Shown piece by piece: positions 10,470 to 19,026 of a DNA stretch of 64,000 bases. The DNA lies in the NCBI GenBank assembly GCA_905221615.1, contig CAJNDT010005995.1, forward strand, positions 124,001 to 188,000. The letters are read 5' to 3'. The notes beneath the pieces are model-generated. The model searched no databases. It was not told the DNA's origin and saw only the letters and a program-made list of their open reading frames with translations. This DNA is from Symbiodinium sp. CCMP2592 (lineage: Eukaryota > Sar > Dinophyceae > Suessiales > Symbiodiniaceae). Both the position numbers and the translations under genes were made by a program. The number at the start of each line of letters is the position of its first letter. Position 1 is the stretch's first letter.

Positions 10470-10724
10470 ATGCCGACGAGGTCGAACCTGCTGTCGACCT
10501 CCTACAGGAAGGTGTGGAGCAAAGTGCAGGGAGCTTTCCGCCTCAAGAACTTGAAGGAGACGGCGGGCACCATCATAGAATATTGGGAGTACGACCCGAC
10601 CTTGGACGTCCGTGACCCGACGAAGAAAGCCAAGAAGGAGATGAAGGCGATGAAGAAGAAGCCGACGAAGGCGATGAAGGCGATGAAGAAGAAGCCGACG
10701 AAGGCGATGAAGAAGGCCGACTGA
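10470..10724 (+). CDS. Small lysine-rich repeat protein, hypothetical
   Basis: An 84-codon frame starts at an ATG and ends with TGA. The first ~55 residues are mixed (TSYRKVWSKVQGAFRLKN, then TIIEYWEY). The tail is a tandem repeat of KKPTKAMKAMK, coded by nearly identical 30-bp DNA repeats. Lys-Ala-Met-rich tails occur in small basic nuclear or nucleic-acid-binding proteins, so a DNA- or RNA-binding role is a guess. No spliced leader, intron or polyadenylation signal could be assigned. The frame could be fortuitous, but an ATG-started frame with a non-repetitive N-terminus favours a real gene. Confidence 0.45.
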   Translation: MPTRSNLLSTSYRKVWSKVQGAFRLKNLKETAGTIIEYWEYDPTLDVRDPTKKAKKEMKAMKKKPTKAMKAMKKKPTKAMKKAD

Positions 10725-10799
10725 ACAACACCGTGACACAGCAGCTGCCTGGAAGGAAAAAACAGAGTGGAGCCGCAAGGTTTTGATTCTTAGATATTA

Positions 10800-11069
10800 C
10801 ACCTGAAACAAAAGCACAGAAACAAAAGCTGAGGGCTGTTTTGAGTGATATCAGCGATGGCTAGAGCTATTACATTATACCGAAAAAACAAACTCGCAAA
10901 AAGCATCAACCCTTAAAAAACGCTAATAAAACAAAACAGCTGGTTGTAGTGTTGTTTGCTTGCAATCAAAAGGAAAAATACTTTCAGAGATGATAACAAT
11001 GATACTCCGAGGGATGCCTTGAGAGACAAGGAAAAACCACAACACTCCGAGGGATACTTTCAGAGATGA
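10800..11069. repeat. GAGGGATGCYTTGAGAGA satellite, left part
   Basis: Repeats of CTCCGAGGGATGCCTTGAGAG and GATGATAACAATGATACTCC. The array stops at the E1 LTR (11070) and resumes right after the other LTR (17456), so E1 inserted into it. Confidence 0.75.
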
Positions 11070-11237
11070 TGAAAACGTAATCGGACTTTTCCACAAACTC
11101 AGAGCCTGGTAAGTAGCGGAGTTCTGCAATTCACAATGTGCTCCATGAAATTGGGCTCATGCCAAAATCACGTGTTAACACATGTAAAACTGTTCAAGCA
11201 ACGTGTGTACAAAGGGCAGGGATGTAATGTTTCATCA
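11070..11237 (-). repeat. E1 3' LTR
   Basis: 168 bp from TGAAAACGTAATCGG to ATGTTTCATCA (plus strand), identical by eye to 17288-17455. The adjacent internal DNA on the coding strand is CAGGCGGGG, a short purine-rich tract fitting the polypurine primer site. Confidence 0.92.
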
Positions 11238-11492
11238 CCCCGCCTGAGGTTCGTTTGCACACTACCGTACAGCTACGAAGCTCACGAAACTAAAGCGAAA
11301 CTCACTCCTCATGCCCTGTGCACCGTAAACTCTGGCACACGTAACACGGGCTCACCATTCTCACACATGGCTTGCACATCGTGAAGGGCATTGATGTGCG
11401 TAACACGGCCTTCTCATTTCACAAGCCTGGTCACCGTAAAGGGCATTGGTGACCGCAAATGGCATCATGTTTGCGTGCTTGCATCACGCTTC

Positions 11493-14400
11493 TCATACTG
11501 CCTTCCGTGCTATGAACTCCAGCTGTATCATTGCATTCTCGTCTCGAAGAGAACGATTCTCGCACCTCAGCTCGTGAAGTGCTCGCTTGTCATCCTTCTG
11601 CTCATCCCAAAGAGCCGAACACAAAGCTCCAAGTTCTTGAACTTCAATGCGTTCTCGATTGAGCGCACACCGAGTGCGCACGAGCAAAATGCTCAGCGCA
11701 ATAAGCACACACAGCAGCCCACAAAGAATCATAAAGGAAATCACATCATGGCTGCTTGTGGTTGTCGTTGTTGTTGTCGTTGTAGAAGATTCCACTTCCA
11801 TCTCACGCAAGAAACCGGCCGAAAATGACCCAAGGCTCCAAGCAACTGTTGCCATAATAACACCCATGCAGTACACTGCCCCACGACGGTACCATGGCCC
11901 GCCGGGTGTTGCAATGTCCAACCATCCATCATCACCATTGTCAGCACCGTGCTCTGCTGTACTCTCCATAGCATAAATTGCCATGCACATCGAAACAAGC
12001 ACTGCAAGAAAGACGCATGCACTCATGTTTGCACTTGTACCCGAACTCGCCTCTGCAGGAATCGGCATCATAAGCAAAAGCATTGCTACTCGCTTCACCC
12101 ACGTGCTCGATGCATCACTTCCTACCACTGTTCGAACACGTTTGACCTGAGCTTTCATCGACGCCGTCGTGACCGTTTGCTCCCACTCGCCTTCTCCGAT
12201 GGGCCTGGAGTGGCAGTCCACAAAATCATGCAGAAATAGCAGCGATCGCAATCGGCTGGGGGCAAGTGGCTTGGTGTGAAGGTCTCCTAAATTGAAGTGA
12301 GTCGAGATGTACTTCATGACAAGACGCTTCTGTTGTACAATGTCTTGTAACCATAGTAGCCGGCCCTCAAAATGTTTGCTAGCTTTTGTAACTCCCTGAC
12401 GCAGACAGAACGCCTTACAAGACTGATTGTCAACGTACACGATCAAGTCGCAGGGGCTCCGGCTCATAAACTCGATCACAGCCTTCATGAACAATCCCTG
12501 GCACGCGCTTCCCACAGCACTGTAGTACTCGCTCTCCATCGAACTCAAACTGATGCACTTCTGGGATCTACAGATGTAATGGACGTACTGTCCATTCACG
12601 CAGAAACTGGCCCCGCCGTACGAACGGCGATCCTTCTTCGAACCCGACCAGTCAGCATCCGAAAACACTTCCAACACAGCACGCTCGGAGTCATCTGCAC
12701 AACCAGAATCATACACATGACTGTTCAGCTTCCTGGTCCCAGGGGCTGCAAACTTCATCAGGATCCCATAATCACTTGTGTTGATGAGGTACTGTATCAG
12801 TTTGATCAAACCAACTTTTGCATGCTCCGTCGGCCTCGCCATGTAGCTTGCAAGCATGCGCACAGCATACCCAACATCGGGCCGATCACATGATATGTAT
12901 AAAGCGGTTCCAACTGCTTGTCGGAATTTGCTTGCATCGGTGTGGTTGAGCTCACGGGTGGTGTCCTTAGCACGAAGTTCACTCCAACATGGGACTCGTT
13001 GTCTGCTGTTTTGCGTGACATTCATGGTCTGCTTCATCTGCTCAATGTAAGAAGAGGGCTGTCGAATCACAATACCCTGGTCTGTAATCGTATGCACACG
13101 CTTGAGAAAACTGAAGGAGTGACCCACCTCATATGCAAGCTCATACGTAATCTGAAACCTTTGCTCAATCACTGGAAGAAAGCACTCGCGGGCCCACTGG
13201 AGCGGCGAAAGAAGTAGAGAGTCATCCACATGAATCATGCCCGGACCCTTGTCTGCACAAACTTCATCGGATCCTGGCTTGCTGCTAACATGCACAACCG
13301 CAGGGCACTCTTTGCACTTTTCAACCACAAAGTGTTCTCCGAGATACTCGCAGAAGTGGGAGAACCACTGTTGCGATCCTTCGCGTTGCCCCGGCACCAT
13401 TCGCATGAACACGAGATCTCGACCTTGCACTTTAGAAACCACCGGGGTCGGCTGAGGCACCTCCAGGTACGCGTCCTTCACATCGAGCGCCAAAATGGCA
13501 TACTGCTCGGATGGCCGCGTCTGCTTCCAAGTCAGCCATTGCGCCGGGATGAGGCGCACAATGTCAGTGCTCGTCGCAGGGCTGAATAGCCCCTCCTTGG
13601 ACTCATCCAACCACCGAAACTCCCGAGCACAGAGTCTAGATCGGCGGTACCATGAAGAAATTCCATTCCGCTTCTTGTGCCGCCACGTTCGAACAAACTT
13701 TGTAGTGAGGCTCTTCATCGAAGCCAAATCATCATCACTCGTGGCATCTCTCAGCACAGCCTTCTTCAGCAGTCTGCTGACCTCAACCTGATCAGCAAGG
13801 TTGTCGAGCTCGGCCAAAATGGCATCATCGAGCTCTGGCTCCTTTCCATTGTCAGGAAACCACAATCTGTCATCATCCTCAGCCACCTCCGCTTCGGGAT
13901 CGGCCTTGAGCTCACTCGTGAAACTGTCGTCCATCTCGGACTCCATGGACCAAAGCTTGGTCTGAACCTCCCAGCCATCGGGCTGATCCAAGTCGAACTC
14001 CCCTTCGTCATTCACCTCATACGAATGCTCACCAAAAGTCACAGCACGAATACGCAGCTTCTTCAACGGTGGCAATTCAGCTTCTGGAGTGCTGGGTGGA
14101 TCGGGCCGCATAGACGGATTCGGCCCAGGAGGCTCTTCTGTAACAGCCATTCTCTCATCTGGAACTGCTCGAGCACTTTCAGGAGGAGGCACATTGCGCC
14201 TAGGAGGCGCCATTGCTCCGGCCCCGCCCAACGGCGTAACCGGCATCCCAAGTGCCTCAACGGCAGGAGTCGGTGGCTCGCTCGCAGCCTCATCAGGGGA
14301 CCTTGGCGGTGCCACATCAGGCACTGGGTCGACAGCAGGATTTCGTTGCTTCGGCATTGCAACAAACTTGGTCCCTAAAACACCGCTCCCATAGTCCCAA

Positions 14401-15017
14401 GGGTAGCCTTTCAGCTCACGATAGAGCTGCACTTCAAGCTCCCACGGCTGGCCCACACGACGGATGGACCTGGACAGCCGGATTCCGTCCTTGCCAGCAA
14501 TGATGTACATGTCGTTGAGCGAGGATTTGCTCACCAGGATTCCAAGCATCCACCGCTTGTTGCCTTTCTGCTTAACATCAAGCTGGCAGTAGACGGGTTC
14601 GGCGAAAGGCGCAATTCGCCCACTGTACTTAGCCCCACAGGCCCTTTCGTAAGCTGTCATGTTGCCAATGACCCTGTATCTGTTGAGCAGCCAGGCACTG
14701 TGCACAAACGCCCATGCAAACAGCACATGTGTCGTAGGTAGTGGAAGGCCGGTGCGGTGACGGGCCTGATCAAGCAAGGTGTTTGCGAGCTTCCGCACTG
14801 AGTCGATGGCCTTCTCACAAAAGCCTAGGGAACCTTTGGCACCTATAGCAGGATTCTGCACAAGCGTTTGCAACCCGAGTCGCTGTCGGGCCGTGACAAT
14901 GGCACGCTGAAGAGTCAAAGTGGAGGGCTCGTTGTCACACTTCAAAGTCACAGTGGTGTGACCGAGGCTCTGGATGAACCTCATAAGCTCAATGCCTTGT
15001 ATCACCTTTGGACTCAC
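11493..15017 (-). CDS. E1 pol: integrase C-part, RT, RNase H and membrane tail
   Basis: About 1,174 codons; the nominal first codon is GTG, so the start is set by frameshift and not by initiation. LKCDNEPS (about 14930) and GFCEKAID (about 14810) are the second Asp and the Glu of the DDE integrase. LALDVKDAYLEV (about 13480) is RT motif A and MIHVDDSLLL (about 13220) the catalytic VDD box. EVFSDADWSGS, SSMESEYYSA, VYVDNQSCK and STHFNLGDLHTKPLA form a copia-type RNase H (12650-12290). About 200 residues follow that copia polyproteins do not normally have: three hydrophobic segments, a Thr run (about 11780) and a charged, coiled-coil-like end. That extension might be an envelope-like or membrane-anchoring module. 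Confidence 0.88.
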   Translation of the reverse strand: MSPKVIQGIELMRFIQSLGHTTVTLKCDNEPSTLTLQRAIVTARQRLGLQTLVQNPAIGAKGSLGFCEKAIDSVRKLANTLLDQARHRTGLPLPTTHVLFAWAFVHSAWLLNRYRVIGNMTAYERACGAKYSGRIAPFAEPVYCQLDVKQKGNKRWMLGILVSKSSLNDMYIIAGKDGIRLSRSIRRVGQPWELEVQLYRELKGYPWDYGSGVLGTKFVAMPKQRNPAVDPVPDVAPPRSPDEAASEPPTPAVEALGMPVTPLGGAGAMAPPRRNVPPPESARAVPDERMAVTEEPPGPNPSMRPDPPSTPEAELPPLKKLRIRAVTFGEHSYEVNDEGEFDLDQPDGWEVQTKLWSMESEMDDSFTSELKADPEAEVAEDDDRLWFPDNGKEPELDDAILAELDNLADQVEVSRLLKKAVLRDATSDDDLASMKSLTTKFVRTWRHKKRNGISSWYRRSRLCAREFRWLDESKEGLFSPATSTDIVRLIPAQWLTWKQTRPSEQYAILALDVKDAYLEVPQPTPVVSKVQGRDLVFMRMVPGQREGSQQWFSHFCEYLGEHFVVEKCKECPAVVHVSSKPGSDEVCADKGPGMIHVDDSLLLSPLQWARECFLPVIEQRFQITYELAYEVGHSFSFLKRVHTITDQGIVIRQPSSYIEQMKQTMNVTQNSRQRVPCWSELRAKDTTRELNHTDASKFRQAVGTALYISCDRPDVGYAVRMLASYMARPTEHAKVGLIKLIQYLINTSDYGILMKFAAPGTRKLNSHVYDSGCADDSERAVLEVFSDADWSGSKKDRRSYGGASFCVNGQYVHYICRSQKCISLSSMESEYYSAVGSACQGLFMKAVIEFMSRSPCDLIVYVDNQSCKAFCLRQGVTKASKHFEGRLLWLQDIVQQKRLVMKYISTHFNLGDLHTKPLAPSRLRSLLFLHDFVDCHSRPIGEGEWEQTVTTASMKAQVKRVRTVVGSDASSTWVKRVAMLLLMMPIPAEASSGTSANMSACVFLAVLVSMCMAIYAMESTAEHGADNGDDGWLDIATPGGPWYRRGAVYCMGVIMATVAWSLGSFSAGFLREMEVESSTTTTTTTTTSSHDVISFMILCGLLCVLIALSILLVRTRCALNRERIEVQELGALCSALWDEQKDDKRALHELRCENRSLRDENAMIQLEFIARKAV

Positions 15018-15645
15018 ATGGGATTGCTGCGATCATTCCAGTAGCGCTGTCGTGCGCCACAAGACACTTGAGTGCACGCTGGGAGTCCTCGGGAGCAGCA
15101 TCGAGGTTGCAGATGCCTTCCGGCACACTGTAGCCTGAAAATGAAAAATCAAATTGAATAATTGGATTGTCGCGGGGGCCCTCCTTCAAGTACTCACTCC
15201 GGTCTGGCATTGCTCGCATGCTGATGCAGTGTGGGCACCACGGCTTGAAAGGCAAATGCGTGCATTCATGGAGGAACCGTTCTGCCTCAGTGGGAGCGGC
15301 CGCTACAGGCTGAACCCTTGGTTGCCTTTCACCTGAAGACTGAGCATCGGCAGCAAGCTCCAACTCTAAGGCCAAACGCTGCTTCTCAAGATATCCCTTG
15401 ACACGACTGTCACGACTGAAGAGACGGGACTTGGAGCCGGCCGTGCTGAGGTTGAGCTTGGCTGCTGCAGTTTTCAAAACAGCTAAGCTGGAGTCTTGCG
15501 AAATGAGCACACCATCAAGACTCAGCGGCTCGACATTGCCGGCTGGCACTCCGGCTTCTAGCTGTTCGGGCAGTGGCATTGGCGCTGGGCTCGATTGTCC
15601 AGCTGCATCCTCTAGGCCTTGCATAGCCTCATCTTCAGGCACCAC
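14989..15645 (-). CDS. E1 integrase N-part (zinc-binding domain and first catalytic Asp)
   Basis: The frame overlaps the pol frame by 29 bp and follows the protease frame after a gap of about 10 bp. HECTHLPFKPWCPHC has the His-His-Cys-Cys arrangement of the integrase zinc-binding domain. IIQFDFSFSGYS carries the first Asp of the DDE core, and CLVAHDSATGMIA follows. The core therefore spans two frames. Either programmed frameshifting joins them or a recent indel broke the gene; the identical LTRs allow only a recent break. It has no ATG of its own at the start (first codon GTG). Confidence 0.8.
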   Translation of the reverse strand: MVPEDEAMQGLEDAAGQSSPAPMPLPEQLEAGVPAGNVEPLSLDGVLISQDSSLAVLKTAAAKLNLSTAGSKSRLFSRDSRVKGYLEKQRLALELELAADAQSSGERQPRVQPVAAAPTEAERFLHECTHLPFKPWCPHCISMRAMPDRSEYLKEGPRDNPIIQFDFSFSGYSVPEGICNLDAAPEDSQRALKCLVAHDSATGMIAAIPCESKGDTRH

Positions 15646-15655
15646 ACGATCGTGC

Positions 15656-17113
15656 TCAACTGTCCCGACAGGTCTCAGCTCGAAAATGATAAAAATCTGA
15701 CTCTGGCAGACCTTGTGGTTCGGTCATGCCTGCAGGGAGCTGCACACCTATCTCAGAAACTGGCTCGACCTGTACGTGCAAAAATGAAATGACCTCGGCA
15801 ACCTGACCTCCGGGCAGAACTGCTTCAACCGACTTCAAGTCAGCCCACGGCACACAGTGTTCAAGCAGAAACCATGTTCCACTGCGGCAAATGAGGGTGC
15901 TCCTGAGAGGCCAACCGATCGGTGCCATGAAACTCGGATCAACGAACCTACTTGCGCGACCTCTCCACACCAGGTGCCCAGACGAACTGACTTGCCATCC
16001 GAAATCGAGAGACTCAAGGGTTGTAGCCTCAAAACGCACCTGGATGGACGCAACATGAAGCTTGCTAGAGCACACCTCATGGACCTCACCTGTGGCTTGA
16101 AACTGGGACTGACCGCATTCGGCATCACACGCCTGTTGGCTGTCGGCATCACGGACCTGTTGGCTGTCGGTATCACGGACCTGTTGGCTGTCGGCATCAC
16201 GGACCTGTTGGCTGTCGGCATCACGGACCTGTTGGCTGTCGGCATCACGGACCTGTTGTTGGCTGTTGGCATCACGGACCTGTTGTCGGCTGTTGGACTG
16301 TCGGAGTCCAGCATGAAGCTCACCTTCACTAGCCTCATCCTCAGAGTTGTTGTTGACCTCACCTGCACCTGGATTGTAGTGCATCACGTCTTGCTCCTCA
16401 CGCTCCACACGGCGAATCTGAGCGTTCACAGCAAGAGAGTAGCCTTTGAAAATCAAGGGCACCTCGGCGCCACTCCGTGGGTGGCGCAAGCACATAAGAC
16501 CTTCGCCTGCATTGTCACCTTGGCCTTGGCGAATGGGCCACCATCCCTTGCGCATGAGCCGTCCAAGGCTCAACAGTGGTTGCGTGACGTTCGCAACAAT
16601 GCACCGCTCGCGAATCACAACGGGCTGGGGCCCGCCAAACAGCACGAAGTCAACTAGGCGCTCTGCTTGCACACGCATCGCACCTCCTTGGGCATCTTGC
16701 ACCTGCAGCGGCCTTGCGCGGGCGGCACGGCCACACGACTGGAAAGTCTCAGGGATGCACGAAATATCGGCTCCCGAGTCGATGATCACGCACTGGCCTG
16801 CATTGGTCACTGCTCGAACCGCAAAAACTGTGTTGTGTATCAAGGCTTCAGGAATTGCTTCTTCACACACGTCGTCAACTGCAAAGAACCGAAAAACTTC
16901 TTTGAGGTGGCTGTCCTTCAAACACCGGTGGGCAAAGTCCCACACCTGCTGAGGAGTTTCCAGAGAAGCCAAGTTCGCCTCCAGCGAACGTTGGGCGGTA
17001 CTCAAGATATTCTGCCACCCTTCAGCGGATCTGCCAGGAGGGCGTTCACGCTGCAGCAGTTGCTCAAGATGCAGTTCTGTGACTCTGGCCTTGATGGCCT
17101 CCAGAGAAGCCAA
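15656..17113 (-). CDS. E1 protease-containing polyprotein with VRDADSQQ repeats
   Basis: About 485 codons from a nominal TTG. The open frame reaches only about 25 codons further upstream, to a stop near 17190, and no ATG was found there. VIIDSGADISCIPE (about 16760-16800) is the aspartic protease active site. The ~130 residues before it show no CCHC knuckle, so gag is missing or unrecognisably short. The middle has seven or so tandem QQVRDADS copies, coded by a 24-bp repeat at 16130-16290. The C-terminus leads toward integrase in another frame. Confidence 0.75.
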   Translation of the reverse strand: MASLEAIKARVTELHLEQLLQRERPPGRSAEGWQNILSTAQRSLEANLASLETPQQVWDFAHRCLKDSHLKEVFRFFAVDDVCEEAIPEALIHNTVFAVRAVTNAGQCVIIDSGADISCIPETFQSCGRAARARPLQVQDAQGGAMRVQAERLVDFVLFGGPQPVVIRERCIVANVTQPLLSLGRLMRKGWWPIRQGQGDNAGEGLMCLRHPRSGAEVPLIFKGYSLAVNAQIRRVEREEQDVMHYNPGAGEVNNNSEDEASEGELHAGLRQSNSRQQVRDANSQQQVRDADSQQVRDADSQQVRDADSQQVRDTDSQQVRDADSQQACDAECGQSQFQATGEVHEVCSSKLHVASIQVRFEATTLESLDFGWQVSSSGHLVWRGRASRFVDPSFMAPIGWPLRSTLICRSGTWFLLEHCVPWADLKSVEAVLPGGQVAEVISFLHVQVEPVSEIGVQLPAGMTEPQGLPESDFYHFRAETCRDS

Positions 17114-17268
17114 AGAGGCAGCCGTGCTGCCGGGAAGAGGCGCGAGCGAATCGGGGCTGAAGGTGACTACACACCTAGGCCCTCAACCCAAAAGTCAGAA
17201 GAGAAAAGTTCAAGCCCGATGGCCCCTGAACAGAACCCAAAGAAGGTTCACGTGTCTCGAAGCTGGGT

Positions 17269-17287
17269 CGGCCCAGCTCCGCTACCA
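17269..17287 (-). promoter_or_regulatory. E1 primer-binding site
   Basis: On the coding strand, TGGTAGCGGAGCTGGGCC directly follows the 5' LTR. TGGTA matches the complement of a tRNA ending TACCA, and the first bases resemble the complement of initiator Met tRNA 3' ends (TGGTAGCAGAGG in animals; general knowledge). E2 has the same first 13 nt at the same position. Confidence 0.75.
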
Positions 17288-17455
17288 TGAAAACGTAATC
17301 GGACTTTTCCACAAACTCAGAGCCTGGTAAGTAGCGGAGTTCTGCAATTCACAATGTGCTCCATGAAATTGGGCTCATGCCAAAATCACGTGTTAACACA
17401 TGTAAAACTGTTCAAGCAACGTGTGTACAAAGGGCAGGGATGTAATGTTTCATCA
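17288..17455 (-). repeat. E1 5' LTR
   Basis: 168 bp with TG..CA ends, matching the copy at 11070-11237 with no difference seen. It should hold the element's promoter and transcript start; no TATA-like box is evident. The 5-bp duplication GATGA follows at 17456. Confidence 0.92.
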
Positions 17456-17790
17456 GATGATAATAAGAGTAATACTTCGAGGGATGCCTTGAGAGACGAT
17501 AACAACAATACTCCGAGGGGTGCTTTGAGAGATGAGATGATAACAATGATACTCCGAGGGATGCCTTGAGAGACAAGGAAAAAACCACAACACTCCGAGG
17601 GATACTTTCAAAGATGATAATAAGAGTAATACTTCGAGGGATGCCTTGAGAGACGATAACAACAATACTCCGAGGGATGCTTTGAGAGATGATAAAAATA
17701 ATACTCCCAAGCATGCTTGAAGAGATGATAACACTCACACTCATATTCCGAGGGATGTTTTGAGAGATGATAATAACAATAACACAGTGG
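17456..17790. repeat. GAGGGATGCYTTGAGAGA satellite, right part
   Basis: Seven or so units of about 45-55 bp with CTCCGAGGGATGCTTTGAGA and GATGATAACAACAATA. It continues the array interrupted by E1. Confidence 0.8.
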
Positions 17791-17814
17791 TTGTTGTCGT
17801 CGTTGTTGCTGTTC

Positions 17815-18118
17815 TTGCATGCTGCAGAGCTGCTGCAGAGCTGCTGCAGCAGCAGCAGCAGCTTTGCAGCAGCTCTGCAGCAGCTCTGCAGCAGCTCTGC
17901 AGCAGCTCTCCAGCAGCTCTGCAGCAGTTCTGCAGCTCTGCAGCAGCTCTGCAGCTCTGCAGCAGCAGCAGCTGCAGCAGCAGCTCTGCAGCAGCAACAG
18001 CTCTGCAGCAGCAGCAGCTCTGCAGCAGCAGCAGCAGCAGCTCTGCAGCAGCAGCAGCTCTGCAGCAGCAGCAGCAGCAGCACTGCAGCAGCAGCAGCAG
18101 CAGCTCTGCAGCAAGAAG
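17815..18118. repeat. CAGCAGCTCTG minisatellite
   Basis: About 300 bp of CAG/CTG mixed as GCAGCAGCTCTGCAGCAG. Every frame is open over long stretches (Ala, Gln, Leu, Cys or Ser runs), so the ORFs are not evidence of genes. The sequence is strongly self-complementary. Confidence 0.9.
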
Positions 18119-18630
18119 CTCCAGTGTATGTTGCATTTGTGGCAACGGCCAGGTTTTAGGGCAGCGTGGCAATCCTGAGGTCCAACAATTCGTCCAGGTA
18201 TGCCGCAAATTCCATTGGGCCGACCATGTATTGCTGTTGCCACTGCTGTCAGGGATGTCTTCTGCTATTGCCCTGAGTGCTTGTGCCATTGGACTAAAGT
18301 TGCAGGGAAGGGCGCTCAGATTGGGCAAAGTGAGGAGGTCGCCTTGACTGGCTTGGTGGTAGAGGTTGCCCCTTTGACCTTTTGTGTGTCCAGGAAACGC
18401 ATCTTCGCAAAGATGTGCTCGCTGCTGCGGCCTGGCTTAACCCACGTGGCCTTGTTGGTCATTTTGGGCCAGGGCATAAAGGCGACACACCAGGGATCCG
18501 CGGAGGCTTTGTCACCATTGCGCCAGCGCACCGAAATGTCAGGCAATGGTTTCTTGGTTGATTTCCTTAGGTTTAAAGATTGGCATTTAGCGGTGCTAAA
18601 TCTTTACCTTCAATCGGGTTCTTCACTTCA
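18119..18630 (+). pseudogene. LINE endonuclease fragment
   Basis: The frame around 18390 gives CVQETHLRKDVLAAAAWLNP followed by GIRGGFVTIAPAHRNVRQW, the QETH region and next strands of a LINE endonuclease. In a shifted frame HLAVLNLYLQSG (about 18583-18620) is the following strand. Frameshifts and the foldback repeat starting at 18631 end it. It resembles the LINE B endonuclease (IQELHLG..GGLATLVPIH) more than that of LINE A. Confidence 0.6.
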
Positions 18631-18940
18631 GTTCTACTACTTTAGTTGTGCTGGCTAGGCGTTTATCCCGAAGGGATTAAACTCGACTAAGCGAAAGCTT
18701 TTTCATGGAGTGCCGTATGCCCACAATTCAGGGCAGCAGGATTTCGAAGAAAGATGCCTAGCCAGCACAACTGAGCCAAATGTTCGCACGAACATAAAGT
18801 AGTAAAACAGATGTGAACAAGTACACTAACCGTTCTACTACTTTAGTTGTGCTGGCTAGGCGTTTATCCCGAAGGGATTAAACTCGACTAAGCGAAAGCT
18901 TTTTCATGGAGTGCCGTATGCCCACAATTCAGGGCAGCAG
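18631..18940. repeat. 109-bp direct repeat pair with an internal inverted copy
   Basis: Bases 18631-18739 and 18832-18940 are the same 109-bp unit, GTTCTACTACTTTAGTTGTG .. CACAATTCAGGGCAGCAG. Between them, 18757-18812 carries the unit's first 30 bp in reverse orientation (GCCTAGCCAGCACAACT .. AAAGTAGTAAAAC), so the block can fold on itself. The right copy borders the DIRS-like remnant. Confidence 0.8.
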
Positions 18941-19026
18941 TCAAGCAAGCACTACGAGGTTGATGGGTGGTCCAACCACACCAATCTAGAACTACCCAGC
19001 AACCTCGCTAAGTAAACACCCCGAAT

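Larger units (their letters stand above)
11070..17455 (-). mobile_element. E1, complete Ty1/copia LTR retrotransposon
   Basis: Two 168-bp LTRs with TG..CA ends flank the element, and 5-bp direct repeats GATGA lie outside it at 11065-11069 and 17456-17460. The coding strand is minus. Order is protease, integrase, reverse transcriptase, RNase H, which is the Ty1/copia order. The LTRs look identical base for base, so insertion is recent. The reading frame is nevertheless interrupted at two places (near 15650 and 15000), and no gag zinc knuckle is seen. The length of 6,386 bp is ordinary for copia. Confidence 0.92.

Noticed and set aside
17608..18328. Ala/Cys/Gln/Leu-rich ORFs on both strands over the CAG/CTG stretch
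   Set aside because: Open frames come from the minisatellite and appear in nearly every frame.
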